From Pogostemon cablin (lineage: Eukaryota > Streptophyta > Magnoliopsida > Lamiales > Lamiaceae), in contig CM042979.1 of the NCBI GenBank assembly GCA_023678885.1, positions 25,534,981 to 25,598,980 on the forward strand: a stretch of 64,000 nt of DNA. Direction: 5' to 3'. Position 1 is the stretch's first letter; the number at the start of each line of letters is the position of its first letter. Made by a program: the position numbers and the translations under genes. Positions 45,800 through 57,275 of this stretch are shown here, in pieces. The notes under the pieces were generated by a model that was not told where the DNA came from, did not search any database, and saw nothing but the letters and a program-made list of their open reading frames with translations.

Positions 45800-46260
45800 G
45801 AGGGACAAACGTTAAAGGGACAACCGTGAAAGGGACAACCGTGAAAGGACGAGGCTCGTCAGACATTCCTTCGAAGACCGTAATCGCCGCATGTTGCCAA
45901 AAGGTCAGATTGTCGCTGCTCTCGGAAATCTCCAGTTTCTCAACGCTACTGCGCTTTCATCTTCGACATATTGCCAAAAGGTCAGATTGTCGCTGCTCTC
46001 GGAAGTCTCCTATTTCTCAATGCTGCTGCGCTTTCATCTTCGACTACCTCTCATGTTCCTAGCTCGCTGCCAGAAACCACCATTTCCGGCGCCGCACGCA
46101 ATTGTAGCCAAAGGGCAACCAATGTACAGTGGTTCATTCCATTAAAAATAACAACTGAGGGACAATCTTTTAATTCGGTAGAGGGGCAACCGTTAAGGGA
46201 CGAATTCCGTTAAGGGACAACCGTTAAGGGAAGAGGCTCGTTGGACATTCCTTCGAAAAG
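45800..46260. repeat. Short direct repeats near the Tat 3' end
   Basis: The phrase AGGGACAACCGT(G/T)(A)AAGGG occurs repeatedly at 45800-45850 and 46185-46240. 'GAGGCTCGT.GGACATTCCTTCGAA' occurs at about 45851 and 46231. Between them is a 77-bp tandem pair: 45894-45970 and 45971-46045 (TTGCCAAAAGGTCAGATTGT). Confidence 0.85.
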
Positions 46261-46950
46261 GAAGAAGGACGAGGTTGACAGGAAGATCACAAGTATACAA
46301 CCGTACAGTGACAAGTGAAAACATAAAAAAGAGCTGAAATAAAGAAGCAAAAAAAAAATGGATAAAAAAAAGCAGAAATAAAGAAGCAAAGAAAAAAATG
46401 GATTGAGGGCTTACACTGAAAGTAAGCAATACTTGATGAAGGAATCTGCAAGGGCAAAGGAGATGTTGCTCTTAGAAAAAAAAATTTGAAGAAAAAAAAA
46501 ATCAGAATTGTAAGTGTCTTACGTTCTGTTGATGAAGAAATCAAATGCACAGGGTCCTTCTTATATAGTGAAGAGGCTGCAGCAAATTATGGAAATAATT
46601 TGCATGAGTGAAATCTCTCAGGATCTCAAGAGATTTCTTTTATTTTGAGCAAAGATATGGAAATTATCTTGATGAGTAAGAATTAAATATGTCTCTCTTT
46701 TCTGTCTCCCGTATCTTGTAATTAAGCAGGGAAGGAGGTTGGTTTGGGCCTAGGAAGATGAATTGGGCCACTTGAGAAAATAAATAAATGAGGCCACTTG
46801 AGAAATAAAAGGTTAGGCCAAGAAGAAAACTATTACTTGGATAAAGTAATTTTTTTTTTCAATTGCAAAAGCCCAAATTATAAATGCTGAAAATAAAAGG
46901 GACTTTTGCGATTCCTTCACAACAAGACATGGCGTCCGTGAAATAAATCG
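46261..46950. other. 3' end of the Tat interior
   Basis: A purine-rich, non-coding stretch with A-tracts. It leads to the polypurine tract; nothing else is recognised. Confidence 0.5.
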
Positions 46951-46962
46951 CAAGGGGGCATT
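46951..46962 (+). promoter_or_regulatory. Polypurine tract of the Tat element
   Basis: CAAGGGGGCATT immediately precedes the TGTAAGC start of the 3' LTR; AAGGGGG is the likely plus-strand primer. Confidence 0.75.
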
Positions 46963-47868
46963 TGTAAGCAATTAAAATTTACGGTCCAATTAAATGGCGA
47001 AATATGGATTTTATTAATTAAATATTAATTTATTTTGGAATTTAAATAAATTAATTCCTAAAGTAAATTAATAAATAATTTGGGCCCAACAAATTAAATG
47101 GAGCTTAAATTAAATGAGGCCTGGCCCAAGTCAAATAAGCCCCAAATTAAAGGAGGCCTGACTGAAGTCAAATAAGCCCATACAAATTAAATCAGTCCCA
47201 AATAAAATAGGCCTGATTACAGCCCAAACAAGAGGAGGCCCAAGCCCGCAGGTTATGGCCCAAATAACTCTGGACCAATCAGAATGCAGGACATTTATGA
47301 GGTGGTCTCCACCTCTCACCTATATAAAGGGGTCTCCTCCATTCATTCCAGACACACTGAAGCATCTGAAGACACAGACATTCTGAAGAGGTTGAAACAC
47401 GAGTAACGCTCCTCAGGATCTTCAAGACAAGAACGGCAAACGACCCGGGATTAAGGTGTTAAGCCCCCCAGATCGAGTGTTTTGCATACGTTAAGTTCTT
47501 CAGTGTTCTTTGAGACAAGAACAGCATACGACCCGGGATTAAGGAGCTAAGCCCTCCAGATCGAGTGTTTCCACATCAAATAAGTTTAATCCAAACAAAG
47601 GTTCGACGCCTCTGGATAAACGTTACAAAGTCCTAAATTCGAGCTCGGACAAGCTTCAATTGAAGATCCAACTCCACACACGCTGTCAACACAGTCATCG
47701 TACACTCCGGTCAACACAACCAGTCAAAGTCAAAGTCCAAGTTAGTTCGAGAGAAGAATCAGAGGATCGATAGAGATTATTTCCTAAATTATTAAGTTCA
47801 ATCCATCCGGATTATCTTTGTAATTAACTTGTATTTATTTTATTATAAATACAAAATTTATTGTTACA
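46963..47868 (+). repeat. 3' LTR of the Tat element
   Basis: 906 bp, from TGTAAGCAATTAAAATTTAC to ATTTATTGTTACA, collinear with 25043-25948. Confidence 0.93.
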
Positions 47869-47905
47869 ACCACCAATTCATGGCAAAAACTCTTGACCAC
47901 TCTCA
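47869..47905 (+). pseudogene. C-terminal scrap of the CNL pseudogene
   Basis: CCAATTCATGGCAAAAACTC follows the Tat 3' LTR and matches the last codons of the related copy at about 60812-60836 (NSWQKF-stop). This proves that the Tat element split one gene. Similarity continues for a short distance into GACCACTCTCA. Confidence 0.8.
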
Positions 47906-48948
47906 GCCTGAATTAAATACTTCTACGCCGGAATAGTATAGTTTCCTTTGAGTTTAAAAATTGTTTTTGGCCAAATTTATTAAGTTTTGGATGTTTATTT
48001 ATAATGTATTCTTACTAAATTACAAATAAATTATATAAAGGATGTTTTGTGTATTAAATAGGTATATGACACTTTTTGAAATTAAAACTGTATAATAATA
48101 CTTCATCCGTATCATAAAAAATTTTCTTTTATCTTGAAAAATAAAACTCGTTATTATGGTATAGAAAGAGTAATACTATAATAAGAAAACTTCATCCAGT
48201 GCACTTCAAAGTAATATACTATTAGTTTATCACATACTTCCTGTGTTAATTTTATTACTTTTGGCGTCAGATTCAAATATATCAATTTCCTCTATTTAGA
48301 AAAAAGTACACAATATGTCCCACCGCTTCTCTCTAATATAACTACTCACTTTACATATAATAATAATACTTCTTAAATATCCATGTGCAAAAAGCAAACG
48401 AACAACTTAGAATCGAAATAAATTTTGAGAAACTGTAGGCATATCCTAAACCACTCTAAATTCATTTCCAATGTGTGTGGTCTATCCTTTGTTGGTGGTT
48501 CATGAATCTTGAGTGTTCACCTGTTCACTCCGAATTTCCTATTCCACTATAATAAATCGTCTTTAATGTTCCGTCTTTACGTATAAGAAAAGAAAATAAG
48601 TTGATATTCGAAAGAAATTTGAGTTTTATCAGCTCTTATATTTATAGGTAAAATCTATTTTTATATGAATATTGTATTAAATAAGTGTAAGTGTGTCGCT
48701 GTAATTGTGTTGACCCCAAAAAAGTTTTTTTTTTAAATAAAATAGGTAATGTAGAAATTTAATTTGCTGCTAGTGCAATAGTGCTGGGCGGCACCACATG
48801 GCCACCCTTTTGAAAATGCCCAAAGATCTTACCCCCAAATCTAATAAGATCTTACCCCCAAATCTAATCCCAAAATCACCTAGCCATTGCCAATTTGCTC
48901 TATATAGAGAACACACATTTATCTCTCTACGGACCACCTCCGAGCCCA
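47906..48948. other. Spacer with MITE fragments
   Basis: MITE-like pieces lie near 48101-48125 (ACTTCATCCGTATCATAAAA) and 48236-48400 (ACTTCCTGTGTTAATTTTAT..AAGCAAACGAACAAC). A 23-bp direct repeat of AAGATCTTACCCCCAAATCT occurs near 48824-48868, followed by a TATA-like CTATATAGAG (48899). No gene is seen. Confidence 0.5.
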
Positions 48949-49875
48949 ATGGTGTCAAATGAGTTAGAACGGGCTAATTCGGCCCAAACCCACTTAAATT
49001 CACGTATGTAGTGGGTCACATTGGGCTGAGTCGGATTTTTTTGAAAAAATATGGGCTCAACCCGATTTAAATTATATCTAATGAATCGATTGTGAATTGA
49101 ATCGGACTATACGGGCCGGGCTACATAGATCAATACATAGGTTGAATTGGTCGGCACGTGGGCTATATTAATGAAAATAGTTTTAATTTTAATTTATTAA
49201 ATGCTTTGATTATAAAAATATATTAAATTAATAATAAACATATAGTATACATTGATATTGTTACATTCGTTAATATACTTATTATGAAAAATAATCATTG
49301 AGTAAATATATTCACTTTTTAAAAAAAAGTTTTTGTATAAAGATGTAATCTTTCCATCACACCGAAAGGTACCCATTTTACTATATTGGGTGTCACATTC
49401 AAATGTCACAATTTTCCTTTTAAGTAAAAGAACCCTACTTATGGTCCATCACTCACTACTAATACAATTACACACTACACTTAAAATAATAATATTCCTT
49501 AATCTACGCGCTAAAGGAAAATAGAGACCTTTGCCACGGAGAGAGTAATATTTTATAAATATATTGTTTTATAATTAATATCTAAGTGGTTGAATTTTAT
49601 GTGTAGAATTTTATGTATTTTTAATTTTTATATAAAAATAAATTAAGTGGGCTAAATTGGCCCGTCTTGGGTTTGGGTTGGATTGAATATGGGCTTGGGC
49701 TGGATATTTCGTGGGCCGGGCCGGGTTGGGATTTTTTTAAAAAAAGTAGTCTACTTCGAATCCATAATAATAACACATGAGATTGAATTCATTTAGCTCA
49801 TGTTACTCACGGGCTGGCCCGGGCCTGCCCATAACGAGTTGGGTTTGAGTTGGGTCGGACCAATTCGGCCCATTT
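48949..49875. mobile_element. GGGCC-rich hAT-like element
   Basis: The left end (GTGTCAAATGAGTTAGAACG) and the complement of the right end (TTGTCAAATGGGCCGAATTG) share GTCAAATG. Both terminal parts are strings of GGGCTGGGCC/CGGGCC words, while the middle is AT-rich. The composition resembles hAT-type non-autonomous elements, but no clean 8-bp duplication is visible. A small MITE-like insert lies at 49348-49545. Confidence 0.5.
49348..49545. mobile_element. MITE-like insert (198 bp)
   Basis: Starts ATCTTTCCATCACACCGAAA after TA and ends GCCACGGAGAGAG before TA. The interior carries the usual 'ACTAATACAATTACACACTAC' phrase of the local Stowaway family. Confidence 0.5.
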
Positions 49876-50087
49876 GACAAATATAATTCCCTACTTCTCT
49901 CTTCGCTTCGCCTCTTCACCCGATCGACTCGCTGATCTCTACAGACCACGACGAACTACTCTCTTTGCCACCTGCGCAAAACTCACGCATAGCAGCACGT
50001 ACGGACGGCGGATTTGGTATGTTTGTTGTTGTTCTTCTTCTTCTTTTTTTTTTTTTCATTTTTTAAATTAGTGGTTGAATCATAAAG

Positions 50088-50292
50088 ATGAATTCTTATG
50101 ATATTGAACTTAAGGGAAGCAAGCTCTTGCGTCAATCTGGTGGACCACTTTAAACTTGATATGCGATTATTAATTGAATTATGTGGCACTCGTTGTACAG
50201 CTGATGGAATACATTATGATGGAGTTGTGTATGAGTCTGCCATTCAAATAATGTTGAATGCTTTGCTCATAGAGTCTAATCAGAAAATCTAG
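50088..50292 (+). pseudogene. C-terminal fragment with SGNH-hydrolase-like motif
   Basis: One frame encodes MNSYDIELKGSKLLRQSGG and, after a shift near 50140, another continues LDMRLLIELCGTRC then TADGIHYDGVVYESA and stops at 50292. The Asp-Gly-x-His pattern (ADGIHYD) resembles the last catalytic block of SGNH/GDSL-type esterases (PC-esterase-like proteins in plants). It is preceded by a possible untranslated exon (about 49880-50016, then GTATGT). The N-terminal Ser block is absent, so this is a broken remnant. The family call is tentative. Confidence 0.45.
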
Positions 50293-50823
50293 TAATGAAA
50301 TTTTGTTTTTGGTTGGACCATTGGAAAATTGATCCTCATGGAGGACCTAAAGGTCCTTAGGAATTGCAATTAGTTTCTATTTTGTGGAGGTTGGTTTAAT
50401 TTAGCATATGTCAGTTTTGTCTCTTTCTAAGGGCTTCCTTATTGACATTTATGACATTAATTGAGTCTTGACATCAATTGTTGAAGGTTTATCATCACAG
50501 TTTTAGGCGGAAGTGGTTTTCGTTTTTGCTAATTCTTCTTGTTCTTTTCTTTTTCTTTTTTTAACTGTGCTAGACTGATACTCACACAAGTTGAACTATT
50601 ATCTCTCACATCCTATTTTGATTTGAGGGGATACAGATGGACAGATTGTTGTAATAATCTCCTTTATACTACAAGTTTTCATTCCTGAAAGGGTTAGTGA
50701 AGATTACATGGTGTCTATATTAATATATTTATATGGTGTCTATATTTATAGATTCTAGGGTTTTATACACCGCTCCAATCTGCTGAGTCATCCGGCCAGC
50801 GGCAGCAGAGGAGTTGATCTATC
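50293..50823. other. Upstream region of the NUG2 copy
   Basis: T-rich non-coding sequence. The last 60 bp (CCGCTCCAATCTGCTGAG..GCAGCAGAGGAG) are less AT-rich and probably 5' untranslated sequence of the next gene. Confidence 0.5.
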
Positions 50824-53800
50824 ATGGGGAAGAAGAAGGAGAAGTCCGTCAATGTTTCGGGAAACCCAAACATTCCTTGGATGTGAATCGAGATCGGGGC
50901 AAAGCTAAAGCCAACAATGGGAGAAGCGCCGCTACTGTGCGGCGCCTCAAGATGTACAACACGCGCCCTACGCGTGACTCTAGTGGTAAAATTCTAAGGC
51001 AAGATTTGCAGTCCAAGGAATTGCCGTCTACTCGAATTATGCCTGATCGCCGTTGGTTTGGTGAGTTCCTTTGCTTCCTGTGTTTTCTGCACCTAGAAAA
51101 ATATGAACATTAAATTTGCTTCTTGGGAATGATTTCTGCAACTTCCTATGCAACTACTCGCTTTTTGTGTAATGACTTTATGCAATTACCTGATGTTCGT
51201 CACTTAGTCTATGACTGAAACTCATAACAATTAAAACGTATCATAAGATTTTATAGGCGTTTCGAAAGCTATTCTTTTGGGCTATGAGTTGGTCAAATAT
51301 TATATTTTCATTTCTGATTTAAGCATTTTGTACTTATTGACTTTTGAGATTGAATTTATAGAATATGTTGAATGTGATGATGAAGCCTTTGATATATGTA
51401 ATGTCATTGGTGAGATGTGTGGTATCCAGATAAGAAAAAGGAGATAGAGTTTTAGATGAAAGAGCATTGTTTGATATCCATTGTTGTAGAGTTTAGATGA
51501 AAGAAAATAGCTTTGATATGTATACTTAGGGTGACATTGGATTGGATTATAAAATCCAGTTTTCAAATCCAAAAGCGTGTGATTAAAATCTGAAGACTGT
51601 AACCTGACAGTTGAAGGCACTCTTGAATTGGATCAACATGCTAACAGGTCCATGCATTTGACTTGTGACATACTCAGTTCTTTGAGTTTATGCCTACAGC
51701 TTTACAATTTCACCCAAAATCTTCACCTTAACTTGTATTTGTTCCGAAGACGCAGTAAGTCTCCCTATAGCATAAGCAGTTATGATGCATTATTAATTTT
51801 TCTAATTATTTTTTTTTATTTTTGCACAAAAGGGACATAATTTTATTTTGTTATTGGTGTTTTCAGGAAATACACGAGTTGTGAATCAGAAACAGCTTGA
51901 GTTCTTCCGAGAGGAGCTACAGAATCGTTTATCAAGCAACTACAATGTTATTTTGAAGGAAAGAAAGATACATATGTCTCTCTTGAATGATCATCAAAAG
52001 GTTTGAAGTGCTACTAGTAATTTGTTTTCTCATGTTTGAAAACCTGTTACTTGTACTAGAAGTCTCTATCTTGCATCTTTTTGATTGGTAATTCGATATT
52101 TCTCTTTTAACGCTCTTGAAGCAAGCAAGAGTTCATCTGCTCGATACAGAGCCTTTCTCTGATGCTTTTGGTCCTAAGACTAAGAGGAAGAGACCAAAAC
52201 TGCTGGCATGTGATTATGAATCATTGATGAGAAGAGCTGATGGTTCTCAAGGTGAATAATCTTCATCTAAATATTGTATATTCAACCTTACCTTTAACTG
52301 AGTTATATTTTGTGTGATTTGAGGGACACTTCAAAATGTTTTTGGGTAACATTAGCACCCTTGAATTCTTGATAACTTCCAAATTCTTCTTTACAGATGT
52401 CTTTGACGAGAAGCAAGGTGCCAGTGCAAGTACCGAAGGAGGTGAAGATGGCTTTAGAGACCTTGTACGCCACAATATGTTTGAAAAAGGTCAGAGTAAG
52501 CGCATATGGGGAGAGCTCTACAAAGTTATTGATTCCTAAGATGTTGTTGTCCAGGTAGAGCTGGTGCGAAAGCAAGTTCTATTGTTTCTTCATTTTCTTG
52601 TTGGATGATTCTTCTAAACAAGTTATCTGGCATGGAACCCTGTTTTTCTTTTTTATATCAATGAACTGTCTTTTGCATGATTGAATTAAAATACATGAAC
52701 TGCAATGTAGCTCTGATGTCTCTAATCTAATGGTTCGGAGATTTAGATTTTTATTTGATTTATGTTCATTTAATGAGAGAAATAAAATACAGACATTAGA
52801 CATTTGGCTGTATGTCTTTACTTGTTTGACTGTTCTTTCTGATATCCAGTGGATTGTATTTTTTTTCATTTAGAGTAACATGATTTGTACAGGATTTAGA
52901 TGCCAGGGATCCACAAGGTACAAGATGCTACCATTTAGAGAAGCATTTAAAGGAGCATTGCAAGCATAAGCACATGATTCTTCTGTTAAACAAGGTTTAG
53001 ACCTTTTCCTTTTAAATATTGAGCGCATTACATCCCCAATCCTAAATGATGCATATCTTATTAAAGCTTCCCTCCACTTCTATTCTACAGTGTGATTTGG
53101 TTCCATCTTGGGTGACTAAAGGATGGCTTAGAGCTTTATCCAAGGAGTATCCTACTCTTGCATTTCATGCAAGCATAAACAAGTCATTTGGAAAGGTAAA
53201 AATTTGACTATTCACTTTGATGATTCTTTCATGTTTATTCTTAAGTTATTTTTACGCAAATAGATCGGGTGAGTCCTGATCCATTTTCCTTTCAGTGGTG
53301 ATGCTTAATAAATGTACTTTTTCCTCACATTTAATTTATTGATTAAGAATTATGGATATATTTCCCTACCATTTCCTTCTCTAAATAAATAATTGAAGAA
53401 GCTAGAGATTTAAAGCCAATTAGTTCTACCCCCCAGAATAACATTTTTTGCCACAATTAATTAGTTCAATGGATACATTTATACTATATACTCTCTGTAT
53501 AATTGCTTCATGTAATTTTCGTGTCAACCAATGTATCCATTAACATTTATACGTACTTAAGCACTAATAATGTCTTTTTTTGGTTTTCATTTTATTCAGG
53601 GTTCTCTTCTCTCATTATTGAGACAATTTTCCCGTCTGAAAAGTGACAAGCAAGCTATATCGGTTGAGTTTGTTGGATATCCCAATCATCAGTTATCAAT
53701 ACTTTGCGCACGAAGAATGTAAGACACTCCTTTTAGGCTTTAACTATAACCAACCCTTTGGAATTGGCTTTTTTTGGAGAGGGCATTTTTTTCTATTCAA

Positions 53801-55859
53801 TTACTCAGATCACTTGGTCATATATTTGTTTTGAAAAATGAGCCCTGAGGGGTTCTTGTTATTAATATTTTTTAAGGAGTAATTTAATCTTCCATTTGTC
53901 TTTTGGATCATAGGTTTGTAAAGTTGCACCAATTCCTGGGGAGACTAAAGTTTGGCAATACATTACGCTGACAAAGAGGATCTTTCTGATTGATTGCCCT
54001 GGAGTAGTTTATCAGAATAAAGACACTGAAACAGATATCGTCTTGAAGGGAGTGGTAAGTTGTATTTGGGCTTGGCCATAGGTTCTTAAAATTGTTTTAT
54101 ATGCTCTTATAGTAGAAGTGATTCAAATTGATTGTTGGTTCTAGAGGAAAAGGTTCAATTAACATAAAAAAAAAACTACTCTTAACTTTGTGAAAACAAA
54201 ATTAAATATTCTTTGAGAGTATCCTTTGTTTGATTGCTTGCTTTAAATTACTGAATGTTTAGTTAAAATAACTTAGCCACTTCTGGCTTAACTGCTCTTT
54301 TTCTCCCGAGGGTGATCTGCAGTTACTAGCGAGTAATTTTATTGTCATTTTTCCTCGGAGCAAGTCAATTACTCTGTTGACTGATCCATAATGTACAGTA
54401 GTCAATATCATCAGAGGCAAAATGGGGTGATTAAAGAAATTGTAGCAAGTGGAGATATGAAAATTTGTTATTTTGCTTGATCCTTAAAAGATCACAAATT
54501 TGAGCATCTACTGCAAATTTTCTACTGTGTAGTGTGTACTTAAATCTTGAGGGAAATGTCATCCATAGCCACATTTTCATTTGACTTCCCTTATGTAATG
54601 TAATATGACCTCCATTTACTATAATAGGACACTGATTTTTTTTTTTAAATTCAACTTGTTGTATAGTGCTCTGGTCCTATCTTATAATGTGTATCATGTT
54701 TCTTAGTTCACAAGTTTTAGTTTCAGATAAACAGACGAACATCTCTACTTTTTGTTGAATTAGCTTACAGTTTGTTCTGTTTTGCCAATTACTTTATGTT
54801 CTATTGAAAGTTGAACAATCCACCTACTATGTACATGTGTTTGGTTATCGTCAATATTTCAATGGCTTATGTAATCATGTAATTGAGGTAAATTGTCTTG
54901 AAGCAATCTCTTATGCCAATATTGTGACATTTGTTGATTTTTTTACCTATAACCATTTCTAGTTTGCATAATTTCAGTTTATTGCATTTCTATCCATATG
55001 CTCCGTCCGAGAATTTAGACTTTGCTCTGTCTTCAGGTACGCGTGACAAACTTACAGGATGCTTCTTTCTGAGCATATTGGTGAAGTTTTAAAACGTGTT
55101 AAAAAGGAGCACCTAAAGAGAGCTTATAAAATAGATGACTGGTAAGTTTTAATTTTTGCTGTTGTACAATTGTAGAAGAAAAGTTAATTTCTACGATTTG
55201 ATGATTCTCAATCTTGCGTATTATAATGCATGGTCTTTGCCCTCGATTACTCACTCGCCATTGCATAGAGGGAACTCACATTTATACTACTATTGCAACA
55301 TTATGGTAATTGAACTGCTTGGAATGACAGTGTTGCACTTGTTCATTTTCAGGGTGGATGACAATGATTTCCTTGTTCAGCTATGCAGGTCATCTGGAAA
55401 ACTTCTAAAGGTAATTACTATCATGCAAATCTATTGATAATTGCAATACTTGTGCAAGGTTTAGCCTTCTATCTGATAATCCACAGCTCATTCGAACATT
55501 CTTCCAATATATTTTTATACTCAATAGTACTTTACAATAGTTAGGAGATAGTTCCCATTCTGAGGATGGTAATTTGTTTATAGGGAGGTGAGCCTGACTT
55601 GATGACCGGTGCAAAGATGATACTCCATGATTGGCAGAGGGGTAAAATCCCTTTTTTCGTCCCACCTCCGAAGCAAGAGGATGAAATGCCGAATGAAGAG
55701 AAAGACGAGGGTGTGGAGGGTGACGATGAGGCTAAGGTGTCTTCTGCTGCTAGAAGAGCTATCGACGATGTTATTACGTCCCAGCTGACAGAAGCTGTTC
55801 CTGTTCAAAAGGATCTTTTCAGTGAGCAGCAGTTGGTAGGTGATGGCCTGGAGTCTTAA
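50824..55859 (+). pseudogene. NUG2: Nuclear/nucleolar GTPase 2 (NUG2/NOG2) pseudogene, 11 exons
   Basis: NOG2-type GTPases act in nucleolar and nuclear maturation of the large ribosomal subunit and have a circularly permuted G domain (G4-G5-G1-G2-G3). Exons: 50824-51060, 51867-52000, 52122-52251, 52397-52554, 52893-52994, 53091-53195, 53600-53718, 53914-54054, 55037-55141, 55353-55410, 55584-55859; all junctions are GT-AG with consistent phases. Visible are MGKKKEKSVNVSG, NKCDLVPSW (G4), HASINKSFGKG (G5), VGYPN (start of G1), PIPGETK (G2) and DCPG (G3). Lesions: a missing base near 50860, TAA at 52537-52539, a 10-bp loss after 53686 removing the P-loop Gly-Lys-Ser, and four extra bases near 55070. 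Retained introns mean a DNA-level duplicate. Without the lesions the product would be about 523 residues, normal for the family. Confidence 0.9.
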
Positions 55860-56235
55860 GAGTTGTGATGTTTGTGCTATACATATTAATTTTTGATATA
55901 TATGTACTTACTTTTGGTAACTTGCTTCACTTCATCCTTTAGTCATTTTTCCCTTTTTTACAATTTTGGTACTTATAAATTTTACAAATTGATTTTATAT
56001 ACCAGAAGAACACGTTGAGTATAGAAAATTTATTTTTGGCCTTTACTAGGTTTGGATGTTTATAATGTGTTCTTATTAAATGATAAGAACGAAAACAATA
56101 AGAAACAGAAAAACGTCACAATATTTTGATAGAAACGTAATTAAAATAAATAAGTCCAGCACATGGGCTCAAGTGCCATACAATAATATAATTAAAATAA
56201 ATAAGTTCGTCCACGGATATTTGACTTAAGCTTGT
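55860..56235. other. 3' flank of the NUG2 copy
   Basis: A likely 3' untranslated region, then spacer. 'TTTTTGGCC....TAGGTTTGGATGTTTATAATGTGTTCTTA' near 56030-56075 resembles 47968-48015 downstream of the CNL pseudogene, hinting at a shared repeat or old duplication. Confidence 0.45.
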
Positions 56236-56377
56236 CCTCGTAACAGGTAAACTCTAATTTGCTCACTATCAATTCCGTCCTCATTTGAAATAACCTCGTC
56301 TTAGGCTTGTCCTCGTAACGGGTAAACTCTAATTTGCTCACTATCAATTCCGTCCTCATTTGAAATAACCTCGTCCT
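56231..56377. repeat. 75-bp tandem duplication
   Basis: CTTGTCCTCGTAAC(A/G)GGTAAAC followed by TCTAATTTGCTCACTATCAA occurs at 56231 and 56306 with almost no differences. The second copy ends at the hAT MITE. Confidence 0.9.
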
Positions 56378-56730
56378 CAGGGGCGGATGTATGTAGGGGC
56401 ACCTCCCGCGCTCAAGCTCAGGGTTGCCCCCAAAAGTCCATTATATCATATGTAAATAATTTGTAAATAATTTGTGTTTTTAAGTTTAGCCCAATCCAAA
56501 AATATTTTAAGTTCATCCAAATGAAGCTAAAAAATATATCTTCTTAAATTATATATATATTCTATGAGTACATTACAATAAATATTAAAATTTAGTTCAT
56601 CCTTCGTCCCTTTCAAGAAGATAATTCGTGTGTGAATATATATATATATATATATATATATTTCTTATTATTTTTTATTTTCTTTAATAAACTTAGCCCA
56701 CCCCACCGCGATTTTCTGGATCCGCCACTG
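56378..56730. mobile_element. hAT MITE (353 bp)
   Basis: CAGGGGCGGATGTATGTAG at the left and the complement of TTCTGGATCCGCCACTG at the right are classic plant hAT termini. Flanking 8-mers CTCGTCCT (56370-56377) and CTCATCCT (56731-56738) differ at one base. A (TA)n run lies at 56639-56660. Confidence 0.85.
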
Positions 56731-56738
56731 CTCATCCT

Positions 56739-57275
56739 CAAGATTGAAGTTATGAAACTATCATAGGGTAAACACAGGCTCATCTTGTTCATACATTAGC
56801 TCATGCCCAGTGGGTTCATAGTAATCTAAATGCAGGAGATTCAAGGTCTTGTCCTTTTCTATCTACATGAACCGTAACTGGGGGCAGTCGTGTTGTGATG
56901 TGTAAGGCTTTTTGCAGTGAAAGCACAATCTCTTTGCCCTTATATTCGCAAAATCCTGAGGCGAAAGGCGAGTAAAATAAGATCGTGTTGAGACTGCTCT
57001 GAGACTTTAAAAGAAGCAATAGAGGGTCGGTCTAGATTCCTAAACAAATTGCCAGCGAACCCTTTTTAGTAATCGCTAATTGCTAAATCAAAATTTTTGA
57101 TAACCAGTTGAGAATATATGAGTGCACAAAATATCAACTCATATCACATTATAAACTTCTTTAATGGTAAGGACTCCAATAGATGTTGCAAATATACTCA
57201 TCACTTTAAAAAATTGTTGGTAAATTTTTACCAAGGTAAATAATAACATATATTATTCCTTTAAAAAAAATATTA
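56739..57275. other. Spacer, nothing recognised
   Basis: A minus-strand 67-codon frame (57019-56816) has no recognisable domain. AT-rich otherwise. Confidence 0.4.

Larger units (their letters stand above)
25043..47868 (+). mobile_element. Tat-lineage Ty3/gypsy retrotransposon with nested copia
   Basis: Order: 906-bp 5' LTR, primer-site region, gag, pol (PR-RT-RH-second RH-INT), 37-bp tandem array, antisense PMD frame, GC-rich block, short repeats, polypurine tract, 906-bp 3' LTR. The second, archaeal-type RNase H between RT-RH and INT is a hallmark of the Tat group, and extra antisense frames and tandem-rich 3' regions are also known there. The LTRs differ at about 31 of 906 positions by eye (about 3.4%). 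Flanks GTCAC and ACCAC match at three of five bases. Without the nested copia (33982-42144) and one AGGAC copy the element is about 14.7 kb. It has split the CNL pseudogene. Confidence 0.92.
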
